Below, in pieces: positions 25,877-34,526 of a stretch of 64,000 nucleotides of DNA. Position 1 is the first letter of the stretch. Each line of letters begins with the position of its first letter. The stretch spans positions 1-64,000 of the forward strand of contig CAYONT010000004.1 in assembly GCA_964405405.1 (NCBI GenBank). The letters are read 5' to 3'. The translations under genes were made by a program, and so were the position numbers. The notes beneath the pieces are model-generated. The model was not told the origin of the DNA. It saw nothing but the letters and a program-made list of their open reading frames with translations, and did not search any database. The stretch is from CAMCYM01 sp964405405. GTDB lineage: Bacteria > Bacteroidota > Bacteroidia > Flavobacteriales_D > Sanyastnellaceae.

Positions 25877-27632
25877 CCACTTCGGTCCGACGGTTCGCAG
25901 CCCTCCCCTCCGCAGTCCCGTTGTCCGCAACCGGTTCATCCGCCCCTCTGCCCGCTGATTCCAGCCGGGCTGGGTCGATGCCTTGGCCGATGAGGAAAGA
26001 CCTCACTGCCGCTGCACGCGCCTCGCTGAGGACCCGGTTCTCCCGCGCATTGCCCGTCGCATCGGTGTGCCCAACCAGCCGCACGCGGATGCCCGGATTT
26101 TCAGCCAGCATGCGGGCCAAACCCACCAGCTCAGGCTGGTAATCGGTCTCCAACTGCGCCGAGGCCGTGGCAAACCGAACATCCCGGAGCGCAAATGACA
26201 TCCCCGGACGCAGGGGACGCAACCCAATGGACACTTCACGGCCCGCCCCGGGTCCTGCTCCCGGTTCCTCCCCCACTCCGGGACTATGGCGCGCACTGTA
26301 GAAGGCGTAACCGGGTTCCTCCACTTGGAAAATCCAGCCCGAAGCCTGAGACATGGGCAGCACGAAGCGCCCGTCCGCTGCGTCGCTCCGCATCTGGGCA
26401 AACACCTCTCCATCGGGCTGCAGCACCCACACCTGGGCTTCCACGGGCGCCAGGGTCTCAGCATCGAAGACGCGCCCCGTCCACGCCGCGACTTCATTTG
26501 CCCCAGCCCATTCGGGCAACTGCATGGACCACAAGTCGCTGTCACCTGGGCGCTCCCGATCGGTCGCAAACAAGGCCAAACGGCCATCAGGTCCCACCAC
26601 CAAGCTGTTCTCATGGGCCCATGTGTTGATTGGAAAGCCCAAGTTGGTTACGTCGCCCCAAGATCCATCGGATTGAAGGCGGCTCACGAAGAGATCCATG
26701 CCCCCCATGCCGGGGTGTCCGTCGGATGCGAAGTAGAGGGTTTTGCCGTCTGCGTGGAGGACCGGATTCTCTTCGTTCCCGTCGGTGTTGACGGCGCCGG
26801 GAAGGGGCACGGCTTCGGACCAGGAACCGTCCGGCAGCAGGTGCGTCACGAAGAGGTCTTGCCCGCGGGTGCCGTCGGCGCGGCGGTTGCCCCGCACGAA
26901 GACGAGGGTGCGCCCGTCGGCCGAGAGGGTCGGCTGGCTCTCCCAGCCGCGGGTGTTGGGCAGCCCCAGGTTCACGGCGGGCTCAAAGCGCCCTTGCTGG
27001 GCGTTCCACCGGGCTTCGAAGAGGTCGCAGGATCCCAGACCGGTTCGCTCTCCGTAGCCCTCCAGNNNNNNNNNNNNNNNNNNNNNNNNNNNNNNNNNNN
27101 NNNNNNNNNNNNNNNNNNNNNNNNNNNNNNNNNNNNNNNNNNNNNNNNNNNNNNNNNNNNNNNNNTCCCACCGCGCTGCCTCCCGCGCCGCTTCCTCCGG
27201 CTTCCGGCGGGTTTGCGTCCATTCTGGGCGCAGCCGGGCTTCCGCCAGCGCTGCAGCCGCCTCATCGTAGCGCCCCGACCGATGCAACGCTTCGATCCAC
27301 TGGACGCGGCCCGCAGGATAGCCCGCAGGATCCTGGTCATACCCCCGCGACATCGCTTCTGCCGCTTCGTCCCACCGCTCTTCCTCGCGGGCCAACTGCG
27401 CCAACAACATCCAAGCGTCGAAATACGTGCTGTCCCGGCGAACCGCTTCCCCCGCCTGGGCCCGGGCCGTCGCGAGGTCCTGCTGCATGTACGCCAGGGT
27501 GGCCGCCTCGTATGCGCGGCGGGCCTTCTTGCTCTTGGGGGCGGGTTGGGTTTGGCCTACAGCCGCCCAAACCACCGCACAGGCCAGGACCACCCCTACC
27601 CCACGTCCCCACCGAAACCGAATCCGCTTCAT
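25863..27632 (-). CDS. PorE-like OmpA-family protein with TPR, beta-propeller and regulatory domain; contains gap
   Basis: An exported protein, about 590 aa as assembled. Order of parts: signal peptide (MKRIRFRWG start, cleavage near VGQTQ), TPR-like helices about 35-150, a 100-N gap, PD40/WD40-type propeller blades (SADGRTLVFVRG, HADGKTLYFASDG, MGGMDLFVS), a carboxypeptidase-regulatory-like domain (WTGRVFDAETLAPV), and a C-terminal OmpA domain (RLVGHTDATGNARENRVLSE) that binds peptidoglycan. This TPR-propeller-CRD-OmpA order is the layout described for PorE of the type IX secretion system; many paralogues share it, so a PorE-like name is safer. The gap likely hides part of the first blades. 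Confidence 0.8.
   Translation of the reverse strand: MKRIRFRWGRGVGVVLACAVVWAAVGQTQPAPKSKKARRAYEAATLAYMQQDLATARAQAGEAVRRDSTYFDAWMLLAQLAREEERWDEAAEAMSRGYDQDPAGYPAGRVQWIEALHRSGRYDEAAAALAEARLRPEWTQTRRKPEEAAREAARWXXXXXXXXXXXXXXXXXXXXXXXXXXXXXXXXXXLEGYGERTGLGSCDLFEARWNAQQGRFEPAVNLGLPNTRGWESQPTLSADGRTLVFVRGNRRADGTRGQDLFVTHLLPDGSWSEAVPLPGAVNTDGNEENPVLHADGKTLYFASDGHPGMGGMDLFVSRLQSDGSWGDVTNLGFPINTWAHENSLVVGPDGRLALFATDRERPGDSDLWSMQLPEWAGANEVAAWTGRVFDAETLAPVEAQVWVLQPDGEVFAQMRSDAADGRFVLPMSQASGWIFQVEEPGYAFYSARHSPGVGEEPGAGPGAGREVSIGLRPLRPGMSFALRDVRFATASAQLETDYQPELVGLARMLAENPGIRVRLVGHTDATGNARENRVLSEARAAAVRSFLIGQGIDPARLESAGRGADEPVADNGTAEGRAANRRTEVVILD
27066..27165. other. Assembly gap (100 N) inside PorE-like gene
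   Basis: A 100-N placeholder between the TPR part and the propeller of the PorE-like gene. The real length is unknown. The region is GC-rich, which may have caused the break. Confidence 0.95.
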
Positions 27633-27683
27633 GGGCGCAATTTGGGCCGGAAAACCGGAAATTCGCTGCCGGAACCCGCTTCC

Positions 27684-28205
27684 ATGTACATCGGACTCCT
27701 TTCGGATACCCACGGTTGGATAGACGACCGCATCCTGCACCATTTCCGGGGTGTGGATGAGATTTGGCATGCCGGGGACATCGGTCAATTGGCGGTGACG
27801 GATGCTTTGGCCCAGGTGGCGCCCGTTCGCGCTGTGTTTGGGAACATCGATGACCACCGCATCCGGGCCACCTTTCCACATACCCTGAACTGGGATTGCG
27901 GGGGCTTGGCTTTCGCCATGACCCACATAGGTGGGCGTCCCGGGGGCTATGCGCGGGGGGTTCTGGCGGAGCTGCAGGCTCGAAAGCCCGGGGTTTTCAT
28001 TTGCGGTCACAGCCACATTCTGCGCATCGAACGCGACCCGAGCTGGGGCGGATTGTACCTCAATCCCGGTGCGGCGGGGATGCACGGATTCCATGCCATT
28101 CGAACGCTGGTTCGCTTCCGCGTGTTGTCAGGCCAAATCCAAAATCTCGAGGTGATCGAGTTGGGGACGCGCACTGGAGATGGTGGAAGGAAGGTTTTGA
28201 CGTAA
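27684..28205 (+). CDS. YfcE/MJ0936-type metallophosphoesterase
   Basis: A 173-aa calcineurin-like phosphodiesterase. Metal-binding motifs run in order: GLLSDTHG (Asp, His), WHAGDIG, VFGNIDDH, MTHIGG and ICGHSHI, all complete. Cytoplasmic, with broad phosphodiesterase activity in characterised relatives; the natural substrate is not known. The ATG at 27684 gives the family N-terminus MYIGLLSDTHG. It is divergent from the PorE-like gene with 51 bases between the starts. Confidence 0.9.
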   Translation: MYIGLLSDTHGWIDDRILHHFRGVDEIWHAGDIGQLAVTDALAQVAPVRAVFGNIDDHRIRATFPHTLNWDCGGLAFAMTHIGGRPGGYARGVLAELQARKPGVFICGHSHILRIERDPSWGGLYLNPGAAGMHGFHAIRTLVRFRVLSGQIQNLEVIELGTRTGDGGRKVLT

Positions 28206-28210
28206 TATTG
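28203..28210 (+). promoter_or_regulatory. -7-like element upstream of rho
   Basis: TAATATTG, one mismatch to TAnnTTTG, overlapping the stop of the phosphoesterase gene and 111 bases before the rho ATG. The leader would be long, as is common for autoregulated rho genes in other bacteria. Confidence 0.35.
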
Positions 28211-28321
28211 CGCCGAAATCGATTTGAGCGCCGAGGGATTTGGGGGGTGTTGGCCGGTGTTTCTGCAGCATACCCTTTCCCATTCGACCGTGTCGCTTTT
28301 AGACCAGACAAAGTTCCGTGG

Positions 28322-30355
28322 ATGTACGACATCATTGAATTGAACGGCAAAAAGGTTGCCGAGCTTCGTGAAATTGCCCAGAAATTGGGGTTGGGGGCGT
28401 CCGACAAACTCAAGAAGCAAGAATTGGTTTATGGGATTTTGGATGGCCAAGCGGTCCAACGCAATGCCCAGAAGTCCATCTCCGCTCCCCCTGCTGATGC
28501 AGGAGCTACCCCCGAGAAGAAGGAAGGCCGTCCTGCGAAGGGCGGGCGCAAGCGGGGCGCAACCGAACCGGAATCGGCGGGCTTGTTTGCTTCGGCTCCG
28601 ACGGAAACACCGACCGAAGCTGCCGCTGATGCAGCGCCCGCCGCGGCTTCAGCAACCGAAGCGAATGGCAACCCGCGACCGGGAGACCGCTTGCGGGAGC
28701 GAAGAGCGTCCCGAGGCCAGCGCGTGGAACAACCTGCCGCCCCCGATGGAGCAGCCCCCGTGGAGGTTGCCACGTCCGGACCGGAGACCGGTGTCAAACC
28801 TCGGTCCCAACGCCCAGATTTCAGGAACCGCCGCCCCGAGGGAGGGGAACGGCCGGGCTCCCCGGAGACGGCTGTCCCGGATTCTGCAGGTGGGAACGAG
28901 TCCGGCGAACGCCGACCGGTGGAAGCACGCAACGATCGGCCCCAGGAACGCAACGATCGGCCCCAGGAACGCAACGATCGCCGCAACGACCGCGAACGAG
29001 ACCGCGATCGCCGTGGCAATGACCGGCCCCAAGATCGAGACCGCAGCGACCGAAACGACCGCAACGACCGAGACCGCCGCGGCAACGAACGGCCTCAGGA
29101 CCGCAACGACCGAGACCGCCGCGGCAACGACCGCAACGACCGCAACGACCGGGACCGCCATGACAAAGACCGCCGGCAAGGAGGTCAAGCCTCTCAGCGC
29201 GACAAGTTCTTGAGTGAACCGGAAGAACACGGCTTCAATTTCGATGGCATCATCGAGGCGGAAGGCGTGCTCGAGCTGCAGACCGAAGGGCATGCCTTCT
29301 TGCGTTCGGCCGACTACAATTACTTGAACTCGCCGGACGATGTTTACGTCAGCCCGCGACAGATCAAGCAATACGCCCTGCAAAATGGCGACACCGTCAT
29401 CGCCAAGATTCGCCCCCCCCGATTGGGTGAGAAGTTTTACCCCCTGATCGATGTAGTCAGCGTGAACGGACGGAGTGTGGAGTGGGTCCGTGACCGGGTT
29501 CCCTTCAAGTTCTTGACCCCGCTGTTTCCCCAAGAGCGCTTCAAGTTGAGCACCCGGGGGGGGAACATTTCGACGCGGCTGATGGACCTGTTTGCCCCCA
29601 TCGGGAAGGGTCAGCGCGGCATGATCGTCTCTCAGCCCAAGACGGGTAAGACCACCTTGCTGAAGGATGTGGCAAACGCCATCGCCATCAACCACCCCGA
29701 GGTGTACCTCATCATCTTGCTCATCGATGAGCGCCCGGAGGAAGTGACCGACATGAAGCGCAGCGTGAATGCAGAAGTCATCGCTTCCACCTTCGATGAA
29801 CCGGCTGATCGCCACGTTCGCATTGCGGATTTGGTCTTGGAGAAGGCCAAACGCATGGTAGAGTGTGGCCACGACGTCTGCATCCTCTTGGACTCCATCA
29901 CCCGACTCGCTCGTGCGTACAACACCGTTTCCCCCAGCTCTGGAAAGATTCTCAGCGGCGGTGTAGAGGCGAATGCGCTGCAGAAACCCAAACGTTTCTT
30001 CGGTGCAGCCCGGAACATTGAAAACGGAGGGTCGCTCTCGATCATTGCCACGGCATTGACAGAGACGGGTTCCAAAATGGACGAGGTCATCTTTGAAGAA
30101 TTCAAGGGAACGGGCAACATGGAACTGCAACTGGACCGGCGCATCTCCAACCGGCGCATCTACCCTGCCATTGATATACTCTCATCGGGCACACGCCGGG
30201 AAGATCTGCTGATGGAGAAAGATGCCATGCAGCGGGTTTGGATTCTGCGGAAGCACTTGGCGGACATGAACCCCATTGAGGCGATGGAGTTCATGAAGGA
30301 CCGGATGGAAAAAACCCGGACCAACGAGGAATTCTTGCAGTCGATGAACGGATGA
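28322..30355 (+). CDS. rho: Transcription termination factor Rho
   Basis: A 677-aa hexameric RNA helicase, against about 420 aa in E. coli. Rho_N is at about 5-45 (LNGKKVAELREIAQKLGL). Residues about 46-295 are a disordered insert: first Ala/Pro/Glu-rich, then (200-285) an Arg/Asp/Asn-rich tract with repeated NDRPQER and NDRDRRGN units. The RNA-binding cold-shock-like domain (about 310-380) and the RecA-type ATPase follow: SQPKTGKTTLLK (Walker A), LIDERPEEVTDM, the DSITRLARAYN stretch and the Q/R-loop near LSGGVEANAL. The insert is typical of Bacteroidota Rho. The next gene starts in its stop (ATGA). Confidence 0.96.
   Translation: MYDIIELNGKKVAELREIAQKLGLGASDKLKKQELVYGILDGQAVQRNAQKSISAPPADAGATPEKKEGRPAKGGRKRGATEPESAGLFASAPTETPTEAAADAAPAAASATEANGNPRPGDRLRERRASRGQRVEQPAAPDGAAPVEVATSGPETGVKPRSQRPDFRNRRPEGGERPGSPETAVPDSAGGNESGERRPVEARNDRPQERNDRPQERNDRRNDRERDRDRRGNDRPQDRDRSDRNDRNDRDRRGNERPQDRNDRDRRGNDRNDRNDRDRHDKDRRQGGQASQRDKFLSEPEEHGFNFDGIIEAEGVLELQTEGHAFLRSADYNYLNSPDDVYVSPRQIKQYALQNGDTVIAKIRPPRLGEKFYPLIDVVSVNGRSVEWVRDRVPFKFLTPLFPQERFKLSTRGGNISTRLMDLFAPIGKGQRGMIVSQPKTGKTTLLKDVANAIAINHPEVYLIILLIDERPEEVTDMKRSVNAEVIASTFDEPADRHVRIADLVLEKAKRMVECGHDVCILLDSITRLARAYNTVSPSSGKILSGGVEANALQKPKRFFGAARNIENGGSLSIIATALTETGSKMDEVIFEEFKGTGNMELQLDRRISNRRIYPAIDILSSGTRREDLLMEKDAMQRVWILRKHLADMNPIEAMEFMKDRMEKTRTNEEFLQSMNG
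28926..29175 (+). repeat. In-frame Arg/Asp/Asn low-complexity repeats in rho
   Basis: About 250 bases of short, imperfect repeats built from codon blocks for Asn-Asp-Arg and Asp-Arg. Two 21-base units encoding the RNDRPQE motif stand at 28928-28969 as near-perfect copies. All repeats keep the reading frame, so copy number can vary without breaking rho. Confidence 0.8.
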
Positions 30356-30921
30356 GCCGAGGGGCCTGGGCCTTGCTGGGTGCCACAGGAACTTGGTGGC
30401 TCGTCAAGGGCCTGACCTGGGGCCGCGTCACTTGGGAACAAGCCTACCTCTGGGGTGCCTTGACCAATTGGGCACTCTTGATGGCGCTGGCGGTTTTGAG
30501 TGCCACCTGGGCCCGATTGCACCGAATCGACCGACCGGACTGGCTTTCGGGCTGGAAATTAGTGGCGCGTCCCGTGGTTTCCTACGCGTTACTCGCTGGT
30601 GCAGGAATGGGCCTTTGGTACGGATTCATCCAACAAGAGGACCTGGTCCGACGCAAACGGCGCGCCCTGGAATTGTTGTCGGAACTGAAGGATCCGGAGC
30701 GTTTTGCACAATGGAAACAAGACCAAGGCGTTGATGAAAGGATGACCTTTGAGTCCTTTGCCCAAGATCAGCGTGCCTCCATCGACACCCTGTACTCAGC
30801 CCCCTTCTTCGTGGGGATGTCCCTCTTGGTATTGGTTTTCAGCGGTCTTGTGATCTCGCTGGTTGTCACTTGGTGGTGGCGCAATGTGTTGGGAGGCAAC
30901 TTAACTTCGTCCGCACCATGA
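30352..30921 (+). CDS. Membrane protein, DUF4199-like
   Basis: A 189-aa integral membrane protein. Hydrophobic segments lie at about 8-22, 35-52, 72-92 and 148-172, with a charged loop between the third and fourth (RRKRRALELLSELKDPE). This four-helix layout with a central charged loop resembles DUF4199 proteins of Bacteroidota, but the match is not strong. It shares ATGA overlaps with rho before it and porT after it. Confidence 0.6.
   Translation: MSRGAWALLGATGTWWLVKGLTWGRVTWEQAYLWGALTNWALLMALAVLSATWARLHRIDRPDWLSGWKLVARPVVSYALLAGAGMGLWYGFIQQEDLVRRKRRALELLSELKDPERFAQWKQDQGVDERMTFESFAQDQRASIDTLYSAPFFVGMSLLVLVFSGLVISLVVTWWWRNVLGGNLTSSAP
30902..30909 (+). promoter_or_regulatory. -7-like element upstream of porT
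   Basis: TAACTTCG inside the end of the DUF4199-like gene, ending 8 bases before the porT ATG. It is one of five exact copies of this 8-mer noted upstream of genes here and may allow separate expression of porT. Confidence 0.35.
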
Positions 30922-31646
30922 CGCATTGCTTTTCTCCCCGTTCTTGGGCCTTGCTCCTTGGAATTTGGGCCTGTGCCCTGCCCGCGGCTTGGGCACAGGC
31001 GGGACGGAAGAATTTGGCCAATTTCGATGCCAAACGTTACCACTTCGGCTTCCTCCTCTCCGGAAATTCCTCGGACTTTCGCTTCGATCGGGTAACGGAT
31101 GTAGCCTTCACGGACAGTTTGCTGGGCATTGACAATGCTCCCCAATCGGGGTTCAACTTGGCTTTGTTGGCGTCTTACAATGTGACCAAGAACGTCAGCT
31201 TGCGTTTCGTTCCCGGATTGTCCTTCCAAGACCGGGGCCTCAACTACCGGTTCCTCACGGAAGATGGATCCACCGAGTCGGTCCTTCGGCGAACGGAGTC
31301 CGTTTACTTGGATTTTCCATTGTTGGTGAAGCTTCGCACAGACCGGATTGGCAACTTTGCTGCCTATGGTCTCGTCGGAGGCAAGTTGAGCCGAGACATG
31401 CAGTCTCAAGAAGATGTGAACCAACAACTACAAGACGACTTCATTCTCCGACTGCAAGCAGGCAATCGCTCGGTGGATTTGGGTGCTGGTGTGGACATTT
31501 TCCTGCCTTTTTTCAAACTGGCACTTGAAGGCAAGTTCGAACTGGGAATGCGGAACGTGTTGATCCAAGACAACAGCACCTATTCAACGCCCTTGGACCG
31601 ACTGCGTACCCGGGCGTTCATCTTCTCCATTTGCTTCGAAGGATGA
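30918..31646 (+). CDS. porT: PorT-family outer membrane protein of type IX secretion
   Basis: A 242-aa eight-strand-type outer membrane barrel. Signal peptide about 1-27 (LLGIWACALPAAWAQ), then KNLANFDAKRYHFGFLLSGNSSDF, close to the start of mature PorT/SprT proteins, and a barrel of alternating aromatic strands ending FIFSICFEG. PorT is required for type IX secretion and gliding in model species. Several T9SS cargo proteins are encoded in this window, consistent with the call. The stop overlaps the next gene as ATGA. A generic porin-like barrel is the alternative. Confidence 0.75.
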   Translation: MTHCFSPRSWALLLGIWACALPAAWAQAGRKNLANFDAKRYHFGFLLSGNSSDFRFDRVTDVAFTDSLLGIDNAPQSGFNLALLASYNVTKNVSLRFVPGLSFQDRGLNYRFLTEDGSTESVLRRTESVYLDFPLLVKLRTDRIGNFAAYGLVGGKLSRDMQSQEDVNQQLQDDFILRLQAGNRSVDLGAGVDIFLPFFKLALEGKFELGMRNVLIQDNSTYSTPLDRLRTRAFIFSICFEG

Positions 31647-33508
31647 TGCGAACGGCTTGGCTGCCCACCCGCTTCGCACCTCGTTGGATCATCACGGCGA
31701 TGGACCTGTGCTTGGTGGTGGGAGCGCTTTGGGGAGCCCTGTTGTTGCGGTTTGAGTTCCGGGTTCCTCCCCATGAATGGGCGTTGTGGCTCGGTTTCCT
31801 TCCGATTTTCGTGCTGATTCGGGGTGCGGTTTTTGCTTTGTTTCGTACCTCAGCGGGCATTCTACGGCACACGGGAACCGACGATGCCCGGCGGATTTTC
31901 TGGGCAGTTTCGGTAGGATCCCTTGCGTTTGCCGCTTGGAATGGGGTGCGGTTTTTTCTATGGGACGGCTTGTTCGCCGTGCCCTTCTCCCTCATTGGCA
32001 TCGAATGGCTGGCCAGCACCGTGGGATTGATTGCGGTGCGATTGGCCGTCAAGTGGTTGTATCTACGTTCCTTCCGCCCCACGGGGGAAGCCATCCACGT
32101 AGCCATCTTCGGCGCGGGGGAAGCGGGTTTGATCGCCAAGCGGGCCATCGACCGAGAGGGTCGCCAAGGCAGCATGCGGGTGGTGGCTTTCATTGACGAT
32201 GACATCCACAAACACGGCAAAAAGTTGGAAGGGGTGGACATTCTTTCGCCCGCCGAAGCGCGACGTTTTTTTGCTGCAGGTCGGGTGGATCGTCTCATCT
32301 TTTCGGTTCAAAACCTTCCCCAGGAGCGCAAGGCATCGCTGGTGGATTTGGCCCTCGCCCACGGCATTCGGCTGCTGGACGTTCCTCCGGTAGGACACTG
32401 GATCAATGGACAACTCACCGCCGGTCAAATCCGGGAGCTCAACATCGAGGACCTGTTGGGCAGGCCGGCCATTCGGCTGGACAGCGGCCCGGTGGACCGC
32501 TTTCTCGGCGGCAAGCGCGTCGTGGTGACTGGGGCTGCCGGTTCCATCGGCTCTGAGCTGGTGCGTCAGGTACTCAGGAGCCGACCCGAAGCCATCCTGG
32601 CCATTGACCAAGCGGAGACCCCCATGCACGACCTGATGCTCGAGGTGGGGCCATCGGGATGCGTCGAGGGCCAGATTGGCGACATCCGTGCGGAAGAGCA
32701 AGTTCGCGACACCTTCCTGAAGTTCAAGCCCGACATCGTTTTCCATGCAGCTGCCTACAAGCACGTTCCCCTCATGGAGAAGCAGCCTTGGCAGGCCTTT
32801 GAAACGAATGTGGCTGGGACCTACCACGTGCTGCGCGCGGCCCAGGCAGCGGGTTGTGCGAAGCTGGTGCTGGTCTCCACCGACAAGGCAGTGAACCCCA
32901 CCAGTGTCATGGGGGCCACCAAGCGGATGGCGGAGTTTGTGGTAGGCCAAATCGGTTCCCAAGGTCCCACCCGCTGCATCACCACCCGATTCGGCAATGT
33001 TCTGGGAAGCAACGGCAGCGTCATCCCCTTGTTTCGACGACAAATCGCCGCCGGCGGCCCGGTTACGGTGACGGATGCCGAAGTAACTCGGTACTTCATG
33101 ACCATTCCCGAAGCCGTGCAACTGGTCCTCGAGGCCGGGGCCATGGGCGCGGGCGGGGAAATCTACGTCTTCGACATGGGGGCATCGGTCAAGATTCTGG
33201 ACCTGGCTCGGAAGATGATTCGGCTGGCGGGGTTGGAGGAGGGACGGGACATCGAATTGAAGATCACAGGATTGCGCCCTGGGGAGAAATTGCACGAAGA
33301 ATTGTTGGGACAGAACGAAGACCATCTCCCCACCCACCACCCCCAGATCATGCGGGCCCGCCACGCCCCTGCCCCCGATGCCTCCTTTCTCACGGACCTT
33401 CTTGACTTGCGCGGAAACCCCGGCGATCACGAGGCAACCCGGGCGTTTTTGCACACCTGGATTCCGGAATTCCAAACCACCGAAGCCCGGCGTAACTTGG
33501 TGTCATGA
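31643..33508 (+). CDS. Membrane nucleotide-sugar 4,6/5-dehydratase (PglF/CapD/WbpM family)
   Basis: A 621-aa membrane enzyme that makes keto-deoxy nucleotide sugars, usually from UDP-GlcNAc, for surface polysaccharide or protein glycosylation. Four membrane helices fill residues about 15-130; a first Rossmann domain has HVAIFGAGEAG near 155; the catalytic SDR domain begins with VVVTGAAGSIGSELV near 297. The active site reads STDKAVNPTSVMGATK: Met replaces the usual SDR Tyr, as in all members of this family. The ATG at 31643 shares ATGA with porT. Linkage to T9SS cargo glycosylation is possible but not shown. Confidence 0.9.
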   Translation: MMRTAWLPTRFAPRWIITAMDLCLVVGALWGALLLRFEFRVPPHEWALWLGFLPIFVLIRGAVFALFRTSAGILRHTGTDDARRIFWAVSVGSLAFAAWNGVRFFLWDGLFAVPFSLIGIEWLASTVGLIAVRLAVKWLYLRSFRPTGEAIHVAIFGAGEAGLIAKRAIDREGRQGSMRVVAFIDDDIHKHGKKLEGVDILSPAEARRFFAAGRVDRLIFSVQNLPQERKASLVDLALAHGIRLLDVPPVGHWINGQLTAGQIRELNIEDLLGRPAIRLDSGPVDRFLGGKRVVVTGAAGSIGSELVRQVLRSRPEAILAIDQAETPMHDLMLEVGPSGCVEGQIGDIRAEEQVRDTFLKFKPDIVFHAAAYKHVPLMEKQPWQAFETNVAGTYHVLRAAQAAGCAKLVLVSTDKAVNPTSVMGATKRMAEFVVGQIGSQGPTRCITTRFGNVLGSNGSVIPLFRRQIAAGGPVTVTDAEVTRYFMTIPEAVQLVLEAGAMGAGGEIYVFDMGASVKILDLARKMIRLAGLEEGRDIELKITGLRPGEKLHEELLGQNEDHLPTHHPQIMRARHAPAPDASFLTDLLDLRGNPGDHEATRAFLHTWIPEFQTTEARRNLVS

Positions 33509-33900
33509 ATTCGGATCCCCGCACGGAACAGCAGCGATTGGAGCAGACAGTGGCCGCTTACTTCGCTCCCCAATCGCCCGATTTTCAGTTTGAACAGGTG
33601 GGAGGAGTGGTGCGTTTGGCCTTGATCACCTCCAGCCCGCGTCACTCGCAGCGCTTCCTCTTTCACCAATCCGAGGGCGCTTCGGAGGTTCAAGCCTTAG
33701 AAGCCATGCTGGATTACATCCGGGAGCACCGGGATTTGGAACCCACATACACCGTGCAGTGGCGGGCGCTCGGCGAATCTGAGCTCCACACCTCCTACTT
33801 CTCTGCCCCGAACATCCAGGTCGCTTTGGATAAGTTTTTCTTTGGCCGTGACCTGCATGCTGTAACGGTTTACTCGGTCATGCTCAATCCGTTGTCTTGA
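33505..33900 (+). CDS. Conserved small hypothetical protein
   Basis: A 131-aa soluble protein with no signal peptide and no motif I can name. The middle carries HSQRFLFHQSEGASEVQALEAMLDYIREH and the C-terminal half APNIQVALDKFFFGRD, suggesting an alpha/beta fold. It is locked into an operon by ATGA at the front and TTGA at the back, between the nucleotide-sugar dehydratase and the YigZ-like gene. Real by context and codon pattern; role unknown. Confidence 0.65.
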   Translation: MNSDPRTEQQRLEQTVAAYFAPQSPDFQFEQVGGVVRLALITSSPRHSQRFLFHQSEGASEVQALEAMLDYIREHRDLEPTYTVQWRALGESELHTSYFSAPNIQVALDKFFFGRDLHAVTVYSVMLNPLS

Positions 33901-34526
33901 GTTTAGGAGAGACATCTGTACCTGATACGTACTGGACGCTTGCCCAACCAGGTGAAGGCCTGTTCAAAGCCAAGGGCTCCAAGCACTTCGGTTTTGTATA
34001 CCCCTTGACGGATTTGGCGGAGGTGACTGTGCATCTTCAGGCCCTCCGGAAACAGCACCATGCGGCACGCCACCATTGCTACGCCTACAGATGGGGTGCG
34101 GCTGGCGAAATCTGGCGGGCACAAGATGACGGAGAACCCGCGCACTCGGCGGGCACCCCCATCCTAGGAGCGTTGCGGAGCCGGGAGGTGACCCATTGCC
34201 TCGCGGTGGTGGTGCGCTATTTCGGTGGCACCAAACTCGGGGTGGGCGGGTTGATGGAGGCCTACCGAGAAGCTACCCTGGCCGCTTTGAACAACGCACC
34301 GCTCGTGGAAAAGTGGGTAGAAACCACCCTGCACGTGACCCTTCCTTGCCACCTGATGGGAGAAACCATGCGGGTGCTCAAGCTCCACGATGCCCGCCCC
34401 GACTTGCCCGGATTTGGAGTCGAATGCGAGATGAATTGCCACGTCCGCAAAAGCCGGGTAAATCCACTGCTTCAAGCATTGAATCAACTCCACGGGGTTC
34501 AGGCTCAGGTCTTGCGTACCACGTAA
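33897..34526 (+). CDS. YigZ/IMPACT-family protein
   Basis: A 209-aa protein of the UPF0029/YigZ family. The family core is clear: GSKHFGFVYPL near residue 27, DDGEPAHSAGTPIL near 78 and VVRYFGGTKLGVGGLMEAY near 103, followed by the DUF1949-type C-terminal ferredoxin-like domain. The only reasonable start is a TTG at 33897 that shares TTGA with the previous stop. The eukaryotic relative IMPACT regulates translation; the bacterial role is unclear. Its last 22 bases overlap the convergent methyltransferase gene. Confidence 0.88.
   Translation: MSLGETSVPDTYWTLAQPGEGLFKAKGSKHFGFVYPLTDLAEVTVHLQALRKQHHAARHHCYAYRWGAAGEIWRAQDDGEPAHSAGTPILGALRSREVTHCLAVVVRYFGGTKLGVGGLMEAYREATLAALNNAPLVEKWVETTLHVTLPCHLMGETMRVLKLHDARPDLPGFGVECEMNCHVRKSRVNPLLQALNQLHGVQAQVLRTT

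Noticed and set aside
26286..27680. Plus-strand open frame running over the PorE-like gene into the phosphoesterase
   Set aside because: Only the part from 27684 is a recognisable protein; the rest is antisense to OmpA and propeller sequence and crosses the gap.
28649..30130. Minus-strand 493-codon frame opposite rho
   Set aside because: Kept open by the repetitive Arg/Asp codons of rho; its protein is Val/Ala low-complexity with no domain.
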